A stretch of DNA of 64,000 bases from an uncultured Gammaproteobacteria bacterium. Lineage in GTDB: Bacteria; Pseudomonadota; Gammaproteobacteria; HK1. A program made the position numbers and the translations under genes. Positions 51,337 through 62,730 of the stretch are shown here, piece by piece. Position 1 is the first letter of the stretch; each line of letters begins with the position of its first letter. The notes under the pieces were generated by a model that was not told the DNA's origin, did no database searches, and was given only the letters and a program-made list of their open reading frames with translations. The stretch lies in assembly GCA_958295465.1 (NCBI GenBank), contig OY282353.1, positions 3,525,001-3,589,000 on the forward strand, written 5' to 3'.

Positions 51337-53679
51337 ATGTACGCGGAACGCGGCGATACGGGGGGAATACTTCAAGAGCCGCCGGCGCCCGATGCCACCG
51401 GCGGTGGTTTCGGGAAACCCCTGCACCGGCGTGAAGACGAACGGCTGTTGACCGGCGGCAGCCGTTACGTCGCCGACCTGCACGTCGCCGGTTGCCTCTC
51501 GATGGTGTTCGTCCGCAGCCCCTTCGCCCGCGCGGAAATCAGAGCGCTCCATCTGGAAGCCGCGCGGGAGATGCCGGGGATTGCCGGAATCTATACGGGC
51601 AGGGACGTCGCCGGCCTGCCGTGGCCCCGGATCAACCCCGTTCTGGGGGACGTCGACCCACCCGACCGGCCGGTACTGGCCCGGGATCAGGTGCGGGCCA
51701 CAGGCCAGCCCATCGTCGCCATCGCGGCCGAGAGCGAGGCCGCGGCCCTTGACGCGGCCGATCGGATCGACATGGATCTCGAACCTCTGGAGCCGATCTG
51801 CGATCCCGAGGCGGCGATCGACGCTCCTCCTCTGTTCCCTGAAACCACCGGCAACGTCGTGGCCGCGAAGCGCTGGCGGAGCGGCGATGCGGAGGCCGCC
51901 TTCGGCGAGGCGGCGGCCACCGTCGAGGTCACGATCCGGCATCCGCGCGTCGCGCCCGCGCCGCTGGAGTGCCGCGCGACGCTGGCGCAATGGGATCGGG
52001 AGGCGGAGCGCCTGACGATCCGGACCGGGACCCAGACGCCGCATCGGACGAGGGATGACGTTGCCCGTGCCCTGGGGCTCGACCCGAGCCAGGTGCGGGC
52101 GGTCGCCTCCGACGTCGGCGGCGCTTTCGGGATGAAGGCGTCGATCTACCCCGAGGACGTCGCCGTCGCCTTCGCGGCCCGTGATCTGCGCCGGCCGGTG
52201 CGCTGGATCGCCGGGCGCGGGGAGGATCTGCTCGCCGCGTCGCACGGGCGCGGCGCTTCGAGCCGCGGGCGCATGGCCTTCGATCCGTCGGGCCGGATCC
52301 TGGCCGTGCAGGCGAATCTGACCTTCCCTCTCGGCGCCTGGTTGACGTTCAGCGCCCTCGTCCCGGCCTGGAACGCCGGCCGCATCCTGCCCGGGCCGTA
52401 TGCGATCGGCAACACGGACGTCCTCGTTCGCGCGGTGGTCACGAACACCGCTCCCGTCGGCATCTATCGCGGCGCCGGCCGCCCGGAGGCGGCGATGCTG
52501 CTCGAACGGCTCATCGACGCCGGCGCCCGCAAGATCGGGCTCGACCCCGCGGACGTGCGCCGGCGCAACCTCGTACCGGCGCAAGCGCTGCCCCTCGCAC
52601 GGCCGAGCGGCGCGATCCTGGATTCCGGGGATTATCCGGCCCTGCTGGAGAAGACTGTGGCGCTGGCCGGCTACGATCGTCTTCGCGGCCGGCTGGACCG
52701 GCGCCGTGGCCGGGGCGAGCTCGTGGGCCTGGGCTGGAGCTTCTACGTGGAACCCTGCGGCCAGGGGTGGGAGAGTGCGTCCGTGACCCTCGAGGGGAAC
52801 GGGCGCTTCATCGCCGCCACCGGCTCCAGTGTGCAGGGCCAGGGGCGGGAGACCACCTTCGCCCAGATTGCCGCCCGGGAGCTCGCGGTCTCCCCCGGCG
52901 CGGTCAGGATCGTCCATGGAGATACGGCGGCGGCGCCCGACGGCATCGGCGCGCTTGCAAGCCGCAGCACCGCGATCGGCGGGAGCGCCCTGCAGCGGGC
53001 CGCCCGGGCCCTGGTCGAGAAGGCGCGTCCGCTTGCCGCCCGTCTTCTGGATGCCGCACCGTCGTCGGTGGTCCTGAGCGACGGAGGGTTTTCCGTGGAA
53101 GGAATGCCGGACCGGGTCGCGGCCTGGAATCGGATCGCCGCGAGCGCCGGAGAAGTGCTCCACGCGGACGCGACCTGGGCCGCGGACGGCGAAGCATGGG
53201 GATGCGGCTGTTGCCTGGCGCAGGTCTCGGTGGACCCGTCGACCGGGCAGGTGGTCCCGGAACGGCTCTATTACGTCGACGACGCCGGGACCGTGGTCAA
53301 CCCGCTTCTCGCCGATGGCCAGATCGCCGGCGGCATCGCCCAGGGCGTGGGAGAGGCGCTGCTGGAACGCATCGTCTACGACGCGGACGGCCAGATGCTG
53401 TCCGGCTCGCTGATGGATTATGCGCTCCCCCGCGCCGATGACGTGCCGGACGTCCGGCTGGATCGAATGTCCACCCCATCGCCCTTCAATACCCTCGGCG
53501 CAAAGGGCGTCGGCGAGGCCGGGACGATCGGCGCGCCGCCGGCGATCGTCAACGCGGTCCTCGATGCGCTGGCTTCGCTGGGAGTCGAACATCTCGACAT
53601 GCCCCTGACGCCGGAGCGCGTCTGGCGCGCGATCCGCGAGGCCGGGGGCTCCGGGAACCGGCAAGGACGGAATCCATGA
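51337..53679 (+). CDS. Xanthine dehydrogenase-family molybdopterin-binding (large) subunit
   Basis: 780 residues. The CoxL/XdhB-type subunit holds the Mo-cytosine dinucleotide cofactor and hydroxylates a carbon with water. N-terminal part: GKPLHRREDERLLTGGSRYV and FVRSPFARAEIRALH. Cofactor motifs: VASDVGGAFGMKASIYPED, GIYRGAGRPEAAMLLERLID, SVQGQGRETTFAQIAA, and the base-catalyst Glu in GAKGVGEAGTIGAPPAI. The loop lacks the AYRCSFR of CO dehydrogenase, so it is not CoxL proper. No small [2Fe-2S] or FAD subunit gene is adjacent, which is unusual. Its stop overlaps the next gene (ATGA), forming an operon. Confidence 0.92.
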   Translation: MYAERGDTGGILQEPPAPDATGGGFGKPLHRREDERLLTGGSRYVADLHVAGCLSMVFVRSPFARAEIRALHLEAAREMPGIAGIYTGRDVAGLPWPRINPVLGDVDPPDRPVLARDQVRATGQPIVAIAAESEAAALDAADRIDMDLEPLEPICDPEAAIDAPPLFPETTGNVVAAKRWRSGDAEAAFGEAAATVEVTIRHPRVAPAPLECRATLAQWDREAERLTIRTGTQTPHRTRDDVARALGLDPSQVRAVASDVGGAFGMKASIYPEDVAVAFAARDLRRPVRWIAGRGEDLLAASHGRGASSRGRMAFDPSGRILAVQANLTFPLGAWLTFSALVPAWNAGRILPGPYAIGNTDVLVRAVVTNTAPVGIYRGAGRPEAAMLLERLIDAGARKIGLDPADVRRRNLVPAQALPLARPSGAILDSGDYPALLEKTVALAGYDRLRGRLDRRRGRGELVGLGWSFYVEPCGQGWESASVTLEGNGRFIAATGSSVQGQGRETTFAQIAARELAVSPGAVRIVHGDTAAAPDGIGALASRSTAIGGSALQRAARALVEKARPLAARLLDAAPSSVVLSDGGFSVEGMPDRVAAWNRIAASAGEVLHADATWAADGEAWGCGCCLAQVSVDPSTGQVVPERLYYVDDAGTVVNPLLADGQIAGGIAQGVGEALLERIVYDADGQMLSGSLMDYALPRADDVPDVRLDRMSTPSPFNTLGAKGVGEAGTIGAPPAIVNAVLDALASLGVEHLDMPLTPERVWRAIREAGGSGNRQGRNP

Positions 53680-54650
53680 AATACCACCGGGACGACGCCA
53701 AGGCCCATGCACGGGCCAACATGAAGGGGATCTGGGCGGCGGCCCTGCAACCCTTCAAGCCGGACCTGTCGATCGACGAGGCGGGAATGCGCTCGAACAT
53801 CCGGCATTGGGTCGAGGACCTCGGGATCGACGGCCTGTTCATCGCCGGAAAACAGGGCGAGTACTTCTCCATGACGATCGAGGAGCGCAAGCGGGTCTTC
53901 GAGATCGCGGTGGATGCGGCGCGAGGCACGGGGGCGGGAACCATCATGTCCTGCTCCGACCAGAACATGGACACGGTCATCGCCCTTGCCCGCCACGCCC
54001 AGGCGGTGGGGGCCGACTACGTCGTCGTGCACGCACCGATCCTGCACTTCGTGACCGACCGTGACGAGATCGTCTACGAGTACTACCGGACGATCAGCGA
54101 GGCGGTGGAGATCGGGATCGCGATGTGGAGCCATCCCGACAGCGGATACCTGATGAGCCCGGAGCTTTGCGCGCGCATCGCCGAGCTGCCCAACGTCGTC
54201 GCCATCAAGTACAGCGTCCCCAGGGAGATGTACGCCGGGCTGACGCGCCTCGCCGGGGACCGGCTCCTGGTCAGTACGGCATCGGAAGATGAATGGCTGG
54301 ACAACGTCCTCGAGCTCGGATGGCGGCTCTACCTCTGCTCCTCCCCGCCGTACCTGCTGCAAACGGCTTCCGACCGCCGGATGCGCGAGTACACCGATCT
54401 CGCTTTCGCGGGCAGGACGGAGGAGGCTAGGCGCCTGCGCGACAGCCTCGACCCGGTGCGTCGGGCGTTGAAGGACACCCGGCCCGGCGCCAAGCCGCAG
54501 GCGCACCAGAAATACTGGCAGGATCTGCTCGGCCAGGCCGGCGGGCCGGTGCGGCCGCCGATGCTGAACCTGACGGAGGCCGAGAAGACGGCGGCGCGGC
54601 AGGCGTTCGAAAGCTGCGGACTGGGATCGGTACGCGGTGCGGCCGATTGA
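53676..54650 (+). CDS. Dihydrodipicolinate synthase-family aldolase/lyase
   Basis: 324 residues. TIM-barrel N-acetylneuraminate lyase superfamily. The Schiff-base Lys is in VVAIKYSVPREMY and the catalytic Tyr region in IVYEYYRTISEAVEIGIAMW; the N-terminal KGIWAAALQPFKPDLSID and GIDGLFIAGKQGEYFSMTIE replace the usual GTTGE signature with GKQGE. It is probably a catabolic aldolase or hydratase acting on a ring-cleavage or keto-acid product, not lysine biosynthesis. It overlaps the molybdenum hydroxylase gene upstream and is followed by a dioxygenase. Confidence 0.88.
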   Translation: MKYHRDDAKAHARANMKGIWAAALQPFKPDLSIDEAGMRSNIRHWVEDLGIDGLFIAGKQGEYFSMTIEERKRVFEIAVDAARGTGAGTIMSCSDQNMDTVIALARHAQAVGADYVVVHAPILHFVTDRDEIVYEYYRTISEAVEIGIAMWSHPDSGYLMSPELCARIAELPNVVAIKYSVPREMYAGLTRLAGDRLLVSTASEDEWLDNVLELGWRLYLCSSPPYLLQTASDRRMREYTDLAFAGRTEEARRLRDSLDPVRRALKDTRPGAKPQAHQKYWQDLLGQAGGPVRPPMLNLTEAEKTAARQAFESCGLGSVRGAAD

Positions 54651-54663
54651 GGAGGACACGATC

Positions 54664-55224
54664 ATGAACGGACACGTTTCGCACCCCCGCTTCAAGCCTT
54701 TCGATTTCAATCGCTGGATCGATCACCACCGCGATCTCCTGAAACCGCCGGTCGGCAACAAGCTGGTCTTCGAAGAAGCCGGCATGGTGGTGATGGTGGT
54801 CGGCGGACCGAATCAGCGGGTCGACTTTCACGACGACCCGGTCGAGGAGTTCTTCTACCAGCTCGAAGGCGACATGGTCCTCAAGATCGCCGAGGGCGGG
54901 CGGATCTACGACGTGCCCATCCGCGCAGGGGAAGTGTTCATGTTGCCGCCCCACGTGCGGCACTCGCCGCAGAGGCCGGTGCCGGGCTCCGTCGGTCTGG
55001 TCGTCGAATCGCCCCGCGCCGACGGGATGCGGGACGGTTTCGAATGGTACTGCTTCGGATGCGGCGGCCTGGTGCACCGTGTCGATGTGCCGGTCGGGAA
55101 CATCGTCACGGATCTGCCACCGCTGTTCGATGCGTTCTACTCGGACGAATCGGCCCGCACCTGCCGCGGATGCGGCGCACTTCATCCCGGCCGGGAACCA
55201 CCGGCGGACTGGGTGGCCGTGTGA
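54664..55224 (+). CDS. 3-hydroxyanthranilate 3,4-dioxygenase
   Basis: 186 residues from the ATG at 54664 (GAGGA upstream). Cupin extradiol dioxygenase that opens 3-hydroxyanthranilate to 2-amino-3-carboxymuconate semialdehyde. Iron ligands are predicted in QRVDFHDDPVEEFFYQLEGD (His and Glu) and MLPPHVRHSPQRPV (His). The second, rubredoxin-like iron site of bacterial enzymes is present as two CxxC pairs: WYCFGCGGLVHRVD and RTCRGCGALHP. HAAO acts in tryptophan or nitrobenzoate/anthranilate catabolism; other kynurenine genes are not in the window. Confidence 0.93.
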   Translation: MNGHVSHPRFKPFDFNRWIDHHRDLLKPPVGNKLVFEEAGMVVMVVGGPNQRVDFHDDPVEEFFYQLEGDMVLKIAEGGRIYDVPIRAGEVFMLPPHVRHSPQRPVPGSVGLVVESPRADGMRDGFEWYCFGCGGLVHRVDVPVGNIVTDLPPLFDAFYSDESARTCRGCGALHPGREPPADWVAV

Positions 55225-55614
<390 letters not shown>

Positions 55615-55629
55615 ATGGAGGGAAGTTTC

Positions 55630-57445
<1,816 letters not shown>

Positions 57446-57471
57446 TGACCATCGCGCTCCGGGCGGCCCGT

Positions 57472-58326
57472 TCACGCCCGCTTGCGCGGCAGCACCAGGT
57501 GGTTGATCCAGTTCCGCACCTCCACCTGCCGCACGTCCTGGTTCATCACGTCGTCGTCGAGGCCGAGCAGCCATGCGAGGTCACGCCTCGACGGGTCCTG
57601 GTGCAGGGTTTCGAGCGTGTTCACGTAGTCGTGGGCGGCCTCGGCGTCAGAGAAGAATCCCATCGCAACGAGCCGGTCCGTCCGGGCGAAGGTCAGCCGG
57701 GCCAGCTCGTGCAGGTCGTATTCCGGGTGGTACTGCACCGCCCAGAACTCGCCGCCCTTGTGGGTCACGCAGACCGCCTGCACGTGGGAGAAGGCGTTAC
57801 CCGCGAGGTTCAGCGCGCCGGGAGGGAGATGGGTGATCTCGTCCTCGTGGGAGATGAAGGCGTCGAATACCCGGGGTTTCCCGATGTAGAGCGGATGGCC
57901 GCGGCCGTCGCCGGTCAGCACGACCTTGCGTGCGATGCCCATCTCCCGGCCGCGCGGGTTCGCCGCACACCGCCCGCCCGCCGCCACCACCGCGATCTGG
58001 GCCGCCCAGCAGCTTCCGAAGCTCGGAACGCCCGCCTCGAACGCGGCGCGTGCAAGCTCGACCTGGGGACGCACCGCCGGATCGTCGGAGTGGATGGTGA
58101 GGCTGGAGCCGGTCCATGCGATGCCGTCGTAGGCGCCCAGGGCCGCTCCCCGGGGCAGGGTGCCGCCGGGGTCCGCGGGGTAGAGGATGTCGACCGAGGC
58201 GTCGGGGCGGCAGCCGAGCAGCATGCGTTCGTAGAGCTTCCCCGCGGTGGTCGCGCCGGCGGCGGCAAGGCTTTCGCGCCCGCTACGGCGGTATCCGTCG
58301 ATCACCAGAAAGCGCAGTGTCGCCAT
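57472..58326 (-). CDS. Class I glutamine amidotransferase (GATase1)-like protein
   Basis: 284 residues from the ATG at 58326. Triad: nucleophile Cys in SFGSCWAAQIAVVAAGG, and His-Glu in WAVQYHPEYDLHEL. GATase1 proteins hydrolyse glutamine to supply ammonia, or act as hydrolases on gamma-glutamyl compounds; the partner is unknown. The protein lacks a synthetase domain. The last 118 residues are duplicated as a relic at 47465-47815, and a shortened copy of its start lies just upstream (58302-58421). It lies after the HAD gene on the same strand. Confidence 0.87.
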   Translation of the reverse strand: MATLRFLVIDGYRRSGRESLAAAGATTAGKLYERMLLGCRPDASVDILYPADPGGTLPRGAALGAYDGIAWTGSSLTIHSDDPAVRPQVELARAAFEAGVPSFGSCWAAQIAVVAAGGRCAANPRGREMGIARKVVLTGDGRGHPLYIGKPRVFDAFISHEDEITHLPPGALNLAGNAFSHVQAVCVTHKGGEFWAVQYHPEYDLHELARLTFARTDRLVAMGFFSDAEAAHDYVNTLETLHQDPSRRDLAWLLGLDDDVMNQDVRQVEVRNWINHLVLPRKRA

Positions 58327-58421
58327 CGAACGCTCCCAAGGCCGTTGTTGCCGCCGGCAACGGGGTTCTCCCGCCCGCCGTAGCGGTATCCGCCGATCAC
58401 GAAGAGACGCGGCGCCGCCAT
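58302..58421 (-). pseudogene. Truncated duplicate of the GATase1 gene start
   Basis: Reading from an ATG at 58421: MAAPRLFVIGGYRYGGRENP then unrelated sequence to a stop at 58302. It matches the real start MATLRFLVIDGYRRSGRESL. It is a relic of a neighbouring paralogue or of a tandem duplication of the 5' end. Confidence 0.6.
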
Positions 58422-58429
58422 CGGATGCG

Positions 58430-59191
58430 TTACCGGCCGGTGGCGCCGGCGAGGCGCTCCACCGCCGCCGGGAGGTCCGCGGCACGCTCGCATATCGCGT
58501 CCGCGATGCTGCCGGCCCGGTCGCGGTCGCGGGTGGCGGTGAACAGGATCGCCTTCATGCCGAGCGCGTGTGGTCCGCGCACGTCGTTGTGCTCCCGATC
58601 GCCGACGTGGAGCATCTCGCCCACTTCGACCCCCAGCCCCGCCGCGGCCCGCTTGAACATGTCCGGATGCGGCTTCGAGCGCCCGACCTCGTCGGAGAAC
58701 GCGAAGGCGCCGAAGTGGTGGAGGAGGCGATGGCGCTCCAGCCATTCGCGCAGGCAGCGCCCCGGGGAATGGATCGCGTCGGAGACCACCGCAAGAGGAT
58801 AGCGGGCGGCAAGGGCCTCGATGGCGTTGCCGATCCCGGGGACCGGGTCCGGCATGACTTCAAGCTCCATCTCCTCGATCCGGGTGGCGACGCCGGCCAG
58901 AACCTCCCGGGGAAGCTCCCGGCCGAGCCCGCCGAGCAGCACCGAGAGCCGATCCGCGACCGTCCAGGTCACGTGCTGATCGTGCCAGACCTTCGTGAAC
59001 GCGGCGTCGGCGACGTCGTACGCGGCATCGACGATCTCCGCCGCCACCGGGGCGTGGGCGGCGAGGGTGTCGCGCACCAGCGCCCGGCGCGCCTCCCGCT
59101 TCGAAGGCAGCCCGGCCGCGGCGCGCTTCGGCTCGTCCGAATCGTCGTGGATGACCGTATCCCACAGGTCGAAGCTGATCGCACGTATCAC
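58430..59191 (-). CDS. HAD-IA family hydrolase
   Basis: 253 residues from the GTG at 59191. HAD motif I: IRAISFDLWDTVIHDDSDE (Asp nucleophile; the second Asp is replaced in DLWDT form common to this subgroup). An alpha-helical cap follows. Motif II in LAVVSDAIHSPGR, motif III Lys in SDEVGRSKPHPDMFKRA, and motif IV in MLHVGDREHNDVRGPHALGM. The substrate is unknown. A fragment is duplicated at 47816-48056. It lies upstream of the GATase1 gene, which hints at a shared pathway. Confidence 0.88.
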   Translation of the reverse strand: MIRAISFDLWDTVIHDDSDEPKRAAAGLPSKREARRALVRDTLAAHAPVAAEIVDAAYDVADAAFTKVWHDQHVTWTVADRLSVLLGGLGRELPREVLAGVATRIEEMELEVMPDPVPGIGNAIEALAARYPLAVVSDAIHSPGRCLREWLERHRLLHHFGAFAFSDEVGRSKPHPDMFKRAAAGLGVEVGEMLHVGDREHNDVRGPHALGMKAILFTATRDRDRAGSIADAICERAADLPAAVERLAGATGR

Positions 59192-59351
59192 GGCGTGTTC
59201 CCGCTCGAAGCGACGCGGCGGACGGAAGCGGGCATCCCGGTCCTGGCGTCGTGTGGACAAGGGTTCATGAGGCCCGCCCCGTCTCCGATACGGAAACGCC
59301 TTCCCGTTTCGCCGGACGGCGCGGCAGCCCGGAACGCTCGGGGAGAAGCCG

Positions 59352-59786
59352 CTATTCGATCCGTGTCCACACCACGGTCTTGCCGAACAGGGGCAACCCC
59401 ACGTACCCGCGGACCTCGAGGGTCCCGTCGTCCTGGACGGTCATCCTGCACTTGTAGGTCTTGCCGTCGCGCGGATCGTAGATCGTTCCGCCCACCCATT
59501 CCCGGTCGCTCTTGCGGGAGAAGCCGGCAACGAGGTCCATGCCGATGATCGGGCGGCTTCTCAGCGCCGGATCGGGGTTGTTCTTGTCCGTCTTCTCTTT
59601 CCCGTCCGCGTCGAGGGGCTCGTCGAGCGCGATGATGCGACCGCAGAGCAGCGCTCCGCATTCGTAGATCTCGACGTGGCTTTCCCCGGTGTTCCAGGCG
59701 CCGGCAGGGGATTGCGCCCAGGCCGCGCCGGCAAGGAGCAGCGCGGCGGCCGGAACGGCGGGCATGGCGAGTGTGATCCTTGACAT
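59352..59786 (-). CDS. DUF2147 family periplasmic protein
   Basis: 144 residues from the ATG at 59786 (GGAGGAAACG upstream). The signal peptide is evident (MPAVPAAALLLAGAAWAQSP, cleavage after AWA). The mature domain has GAWNTGESHVEIYECGALLC, the signature GGTIYDPRDGKTYKCRMTVQ and LEVRGYVGLPLFGKTVVWTR. The family is periplasmic and its function is unknown. The Cys pair (YECGALLCG) may form a disulfide. Confidence 0.9.
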   Translation of the reverse strand: MSRITLAMPAVPAAALLLAGAAWAQSPAGAWNTGESHVEIYECGALLCGRIIALDEPLDADGKEKTDKNNPDPALRSRPIIGMDLVAGFSRKSDREWVGGTIYDPRDGKTYKCRMTVQDDGTLEVRGYVGLPLFGKTVVWTRIE

Positions 59787-60057
59787 CGTTTCCTCCCTCC
59801 GGTCGTGTCGTGCCGCGCGGCAGGTCGGTGGGGATGGGCGTTGAGCGAAGTGTCGCGCGGCCCGCCTTGGTCCGCGGACAGGATACGGCAACCCGAAACC
59901 GGCGCGCATCCCCACCACGGGCGTCAAGGGCGGTTCGAAGGGCGGATCGCGACGCCCGAATGCCCGCATCGGGGCAGATGGGGAAGGGAGCGTTTCCATC
60001 CGCCCGGACGGATTGGGCGCCGGCCGCGGGATGCCGGAATTCGCGGGCGCTCCGGGC

Positions 60058-61104
60058 TCAGGCGTCGAAGAACCGGGCCATCACGCCGAGGGCGCGGTCG
60101 ACGCCTGCGGCGTCGACGTCGAGGTGTGTGACCATGCGGATCGGATCACGGGCCGAGATGAGCACGCGGTGCCGCTTGCAGTGCGCGGCGAAGCCTTCGA
60201 GCCGGCCCGGATCGACCTTCGCGAAGAGCATGTTGGTCCGGACCGTGTTGTGGTCGACGTCGATGCCCTCCATGCGGGCGAGGCCGTCGGCGAGGCGCCG
60301 GGCGTTGGCGTGGTCCTCTTCGAGCCGGTCCACGTGGTGGGCGAGGGCGTGGAGCCCCGCTGCCGCGACGACCCCGATCTGGCGCATCCCGCCGCCGACG
60401 ACCTTGCGCCAGCGCCTCGCCTCCACGACGAAGTCGCGCGAGCCGGCGAGAAGGGAGCCGGCCGGCGCGCCCAGCCCCTTGGAGAGGCAGACCGATACGC
60501 TGTCGAAGAGCGACGTGATCTCCGCGACCTCCACCCCGAGTTCCACCGCGGCGTTGCATACCCGCGCGCCGTCGAGATGCAGCGCCAGGCCGCGGCGGTC
60601 GCACAGATCCCGGGCCTCGCGCATGTACGCGAGCGGCAGCACCTTGCCCGAGAACGTGTTCTCCAGGCTCAGGAGCCGCGTCCGGGCATAGTGGAAGTCG
60701 TTTGGCTTGATCGCCGCGGCCACGCGCCCGAGCTCCAGCGTGCCGTCCGCCTCGACCTCCACCGGCTGGGGCTGGATCCCCCCCAGCGCCGCCGCGCCGC
60801 CGCCCTCGGTGCGGTAGTTGTGGGCGGTCTGGCCGCAGATGTACTCGTCTCCGCGGCCGCAGTGCGAGAGTAGCGCGAGCAGGTTCCCCTGCGTGCCGCT
60901 CGATACGAACAGGGCCGCCTCGTGGCCGAAGCGCTCCGCGGCCATGGCTTCGAGCCGGTTGACGGTCGGGTCCTCGCCGAAGACGTCGTCGCCGACCTCC
61001 GCCCCGGCCATCGCGGCGCGCATCGCCGGGGTAGGGCGGGTGACGGTGTCGCTCCGCAGATCGACGATCCGCACGGGGGATTCGGGGGTGTCCGTGATCT
61101 TCAT
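60058..61104 (-). CDS. ltaE: Low-specificity L-threonine aldolase
   Basis: 348 residues from the ATG at 61104. PLP-dependent aldolase cleaving L-threonine/L-allo-threonine to glycine and acetaldehyde. Motifs: RIVDLRSDTVTRPTPAMRAA, GDDVFGEDPTVNRLEAMAAE, FVSSGTQGNLLALLSHCGRG, GLALHLDGARVCNAAVELG and the PLP-Lys in SVSVCLSKGLGAPAGSLLA. Length is normal. A strong hairpin lies upstream, between it and the kinase gene. Confidence 0.93.
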   Translation of the reverse strand: MKITDTPESPVRIVDLRSDTVTRPTPAMRAAMAGAEVGDDVFGEDPTVNRLEAMAAERFGHEAALFVSSGTQGNLLALLSHCGRGDEYICGQTAHNYRTEGGGAAALGGIQPQPVEVEADGTLELGRVAAAIKPNDFHYARTRLLSLENTFSGKVLPLAYMREARDLCDRRGLALHLDGARVCNAAVELGVEVAEITSLFDSVSVCLSKGLGAPAGSLLAGSRDFVVEARRWRKVVGGGMRQIGVVAAAGLHALAHHVDRLEEDHANARRLADGLARMEGIDVDHNTVRTNMLFAKVDPGRLEGFAAHCKRHRVLISARDPIRMVTHLDVDAAGVDRALGVMARFFDA

Positions 61105-61173
61105 TCCATGGTCCTCACTCTTCGTTCCTCGGTGCATTGCGCTCCCGGACTTGAAGGCCCGTATCGTGGAACC

Positions 61174-61199
61174 GGCCCCCGACGAGGTTATCGGGGGCC
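61174..61199. terminator. Perfect GC-rich hairpin between the kinase gene and ltaE
   Basis: GGCCCCCGA (61174-61182) and TCGGGGGCC (61191-61199) form a perfect 9-bp stem with an 8-base loop. It is just downstream of the histidine-kinase stop on the minus strand. There is no T-run, so it may be a weak or Rho-assisted terminator or an mRNA 3' stabiliser. Confidence 0.5.
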
Positions 61200-61221
61200 G
61201 ACGCCGGTTGCGAGCGTTCAT

Positions 61222-62709
61222 TCAGGCTTCCTTTCCGGCCGACGCGCGGGCGCGGAGCCGGAAGCTGAAGGCGGTGCCGTGGCCCGGGGTGCTCTCCACT
61301 TCGAGCCGGGCGCCGTGCAGCTCCACGATGCGCTTCGCGATGGCGAGGCCGAGCCCGGCGTGGGCGTTGCCCCGGTGTGCGTTCCCGGCCTGGTAGAAGC
61401 GGTCGAACACGCGGGGGAGGTGCTCGGGGGCGATGCCCGGTCCGCTGTCGGAGACCGTCACCCGCACCCCGTCCCCGTCGCGGCCGATGGGGATGCGGAC
61501 CGCCCCGCCGTCCGGGGAATGGGAGAGGGCGTTGTCGATCAGGTTTTCGAGCACGCGCTCCACCAGGGCGATGTCCGCCTCGACCATCGGCAGGCCCTCG
61601 CCGGCGCCGACGTCGATGGTGGAGCCGCGGCGCTCCGCCTCCAGCCGGAACTTCTGCGCGACGTCGCTGACCAGCTCGGCCAGCGCCACCGGCTCGCATT
61701 CGGGCGTCTGCTCGCGCGCGTCCAGCTTCGCCAGCTCGAAGAGGTCCCCGACGAGGCGGCGCAGCCGTTCGCTCTGGTCGAGCGCCACCGCGAGGTAGCG
61801 TTCCCGCTCGGCCGGGGAGAGCGTCGCGTCCTTGAGCTTCAGCGTCTCGATGTAGCCGTGCAGGGTCGCGAGCGGGGTACGGAGATCGTGCGAGACGTGC
61901 GCCACCATCTCCCGGCGCAGCGCGTCCGTCCTCTCCAGGGCCTCGATCTGCTCGCGGATCCGGGCCGCCATCTCGTCGTACGCGCGCCCGAGCTGGGCGA
62001 TCTCGTCGCCGTCGCCCGGGGCGGAGGTCTCGAACGGCTCGGAGGCCCGGAAGTCCCCCGCCCGGAACTGGTCGATGTGGCCGGTGAAGCGGCGCAGCCG
62101 GCGGGTCATCGCGCGCAGCACCACCAGCCCGGCCAGCGCCCCCACCCCGAGGCTCACGAGGAGGGCGAACCCGCTGTAGCGCACGATGTGGCTGGTGTCC
62201 AGCAGCGCGGCGATCGAATCGACGCGTTCCCCGAGGAGCACCACGTAGAGGTAGCCGTCCGGGCTCTGCTCGTTCGGCACCTCGGTGACCGAGAACGCCT
62301 TCTGTCCGTCGTGGCTGCGCGGGTCGTCCCCGAGCAGGGGGTAGTCGTCCTCGCCGGCGAGGAACGCGCGCACCGGCCCCAGCGACACGTACTTGCGCTT
62401 GACGGCGCCGGGGTCGGCGGAGAACGACAGGATCCGGCCTTCGAGATCCAGCAGATAGATCTCGATGCTCGGGTTGACGACCATGTAGTCGTGGAACAGG
62501 TCCTTCAGCGCCGGCTCGTTGATGCGCCCCTCCTCGACGAGGTTGCGGTCGGCGACCAGATCGCGGGCGAGGTCGCGGTTCAGGCGCTGCTCGGCCGCCT
62601 CCAGGTAGTGCCTGGTGCTGACGAGGGCGAAGACCGCGTAGAGGACCCCGATCGCGAGAACGATCGCGACGAGGGCGACCGAGAGCTTCGCGTAGAGGGT
62701 CCGCAACAT
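61222..62709 (-). CDS. Membrane sensor histidine kinase
   Basis: 495 residues. An N-terminal helix (LSVALVAIVLAIGVLYAVFA) and a second helix (GFALLVSLGVGALAGLVVLR, about 175-195) bound a periplasmic sensor domain with PAS/Cache-like features (MVVNPSIEIYLLDLEGRILS). HAMP follows, then HisKA with His in MVAHVSHDLRTPLATLHGY, and HATPase with NLIDNALSHSPDGG, SDSGPGIAPEH and HAGLGLAIAKRIVEL. The signal is unknown. It is downstream of its response regulator by 21 bp. A possible envelope-stress sensor, by architecture only. Confidence 0.9.
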   Translation of the reverse strand: MLRTLYAKLSVALVAIVLAIGVLYAVFALVSTRHYLEAAEQRLNRDLARDLVADRNLVEEGRINEPALKDLFHDYMVVNPSIEIYLLDLEGRILSFSADPGAVKRKYVSLGPVRAFLAGEDDYPLLGDDPRSHDGQKAFSVTEVPNEQSPDGYLYVVLLGERVDSIAALLDTSHIVRYSGFALLVSLGVGALAGLVVLRAMTRRLRRFTGHIDQFRAGDFRASEPFETSAPGDGDEIAQLGRAYDEMAARIREQIEALERTDALRREMVAHVSHDLRTPLATLHGYIETLKLKDATLSPAERERYLAVALDQSERLRRLVGDLFELAKLDAREQTPECEPVALAELVSDVAQKFRLEAERRGSTIDVGAGEGLPMVEADIALVERVLENLIDNALSHSPDGGAVRIPIGRDGDGVRVTVSDSGPGIAPEHLPRVFDRFYQAGNAHRGNAHAGLGLAIAKRIVELHGARLEVESTPGHGTAFSFRLRARASAGKEA

Positions 62710-62730
62710 CGCGGGAAGCCCGCCGGCCGC

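Noticed and set aside
51244..53712. 822-codon minus-strand ORF opposite the molybdenum hydroxylase gene
   Set aside because: Antisense shadow; the plus strand has the full set of molybdopterin motifs.
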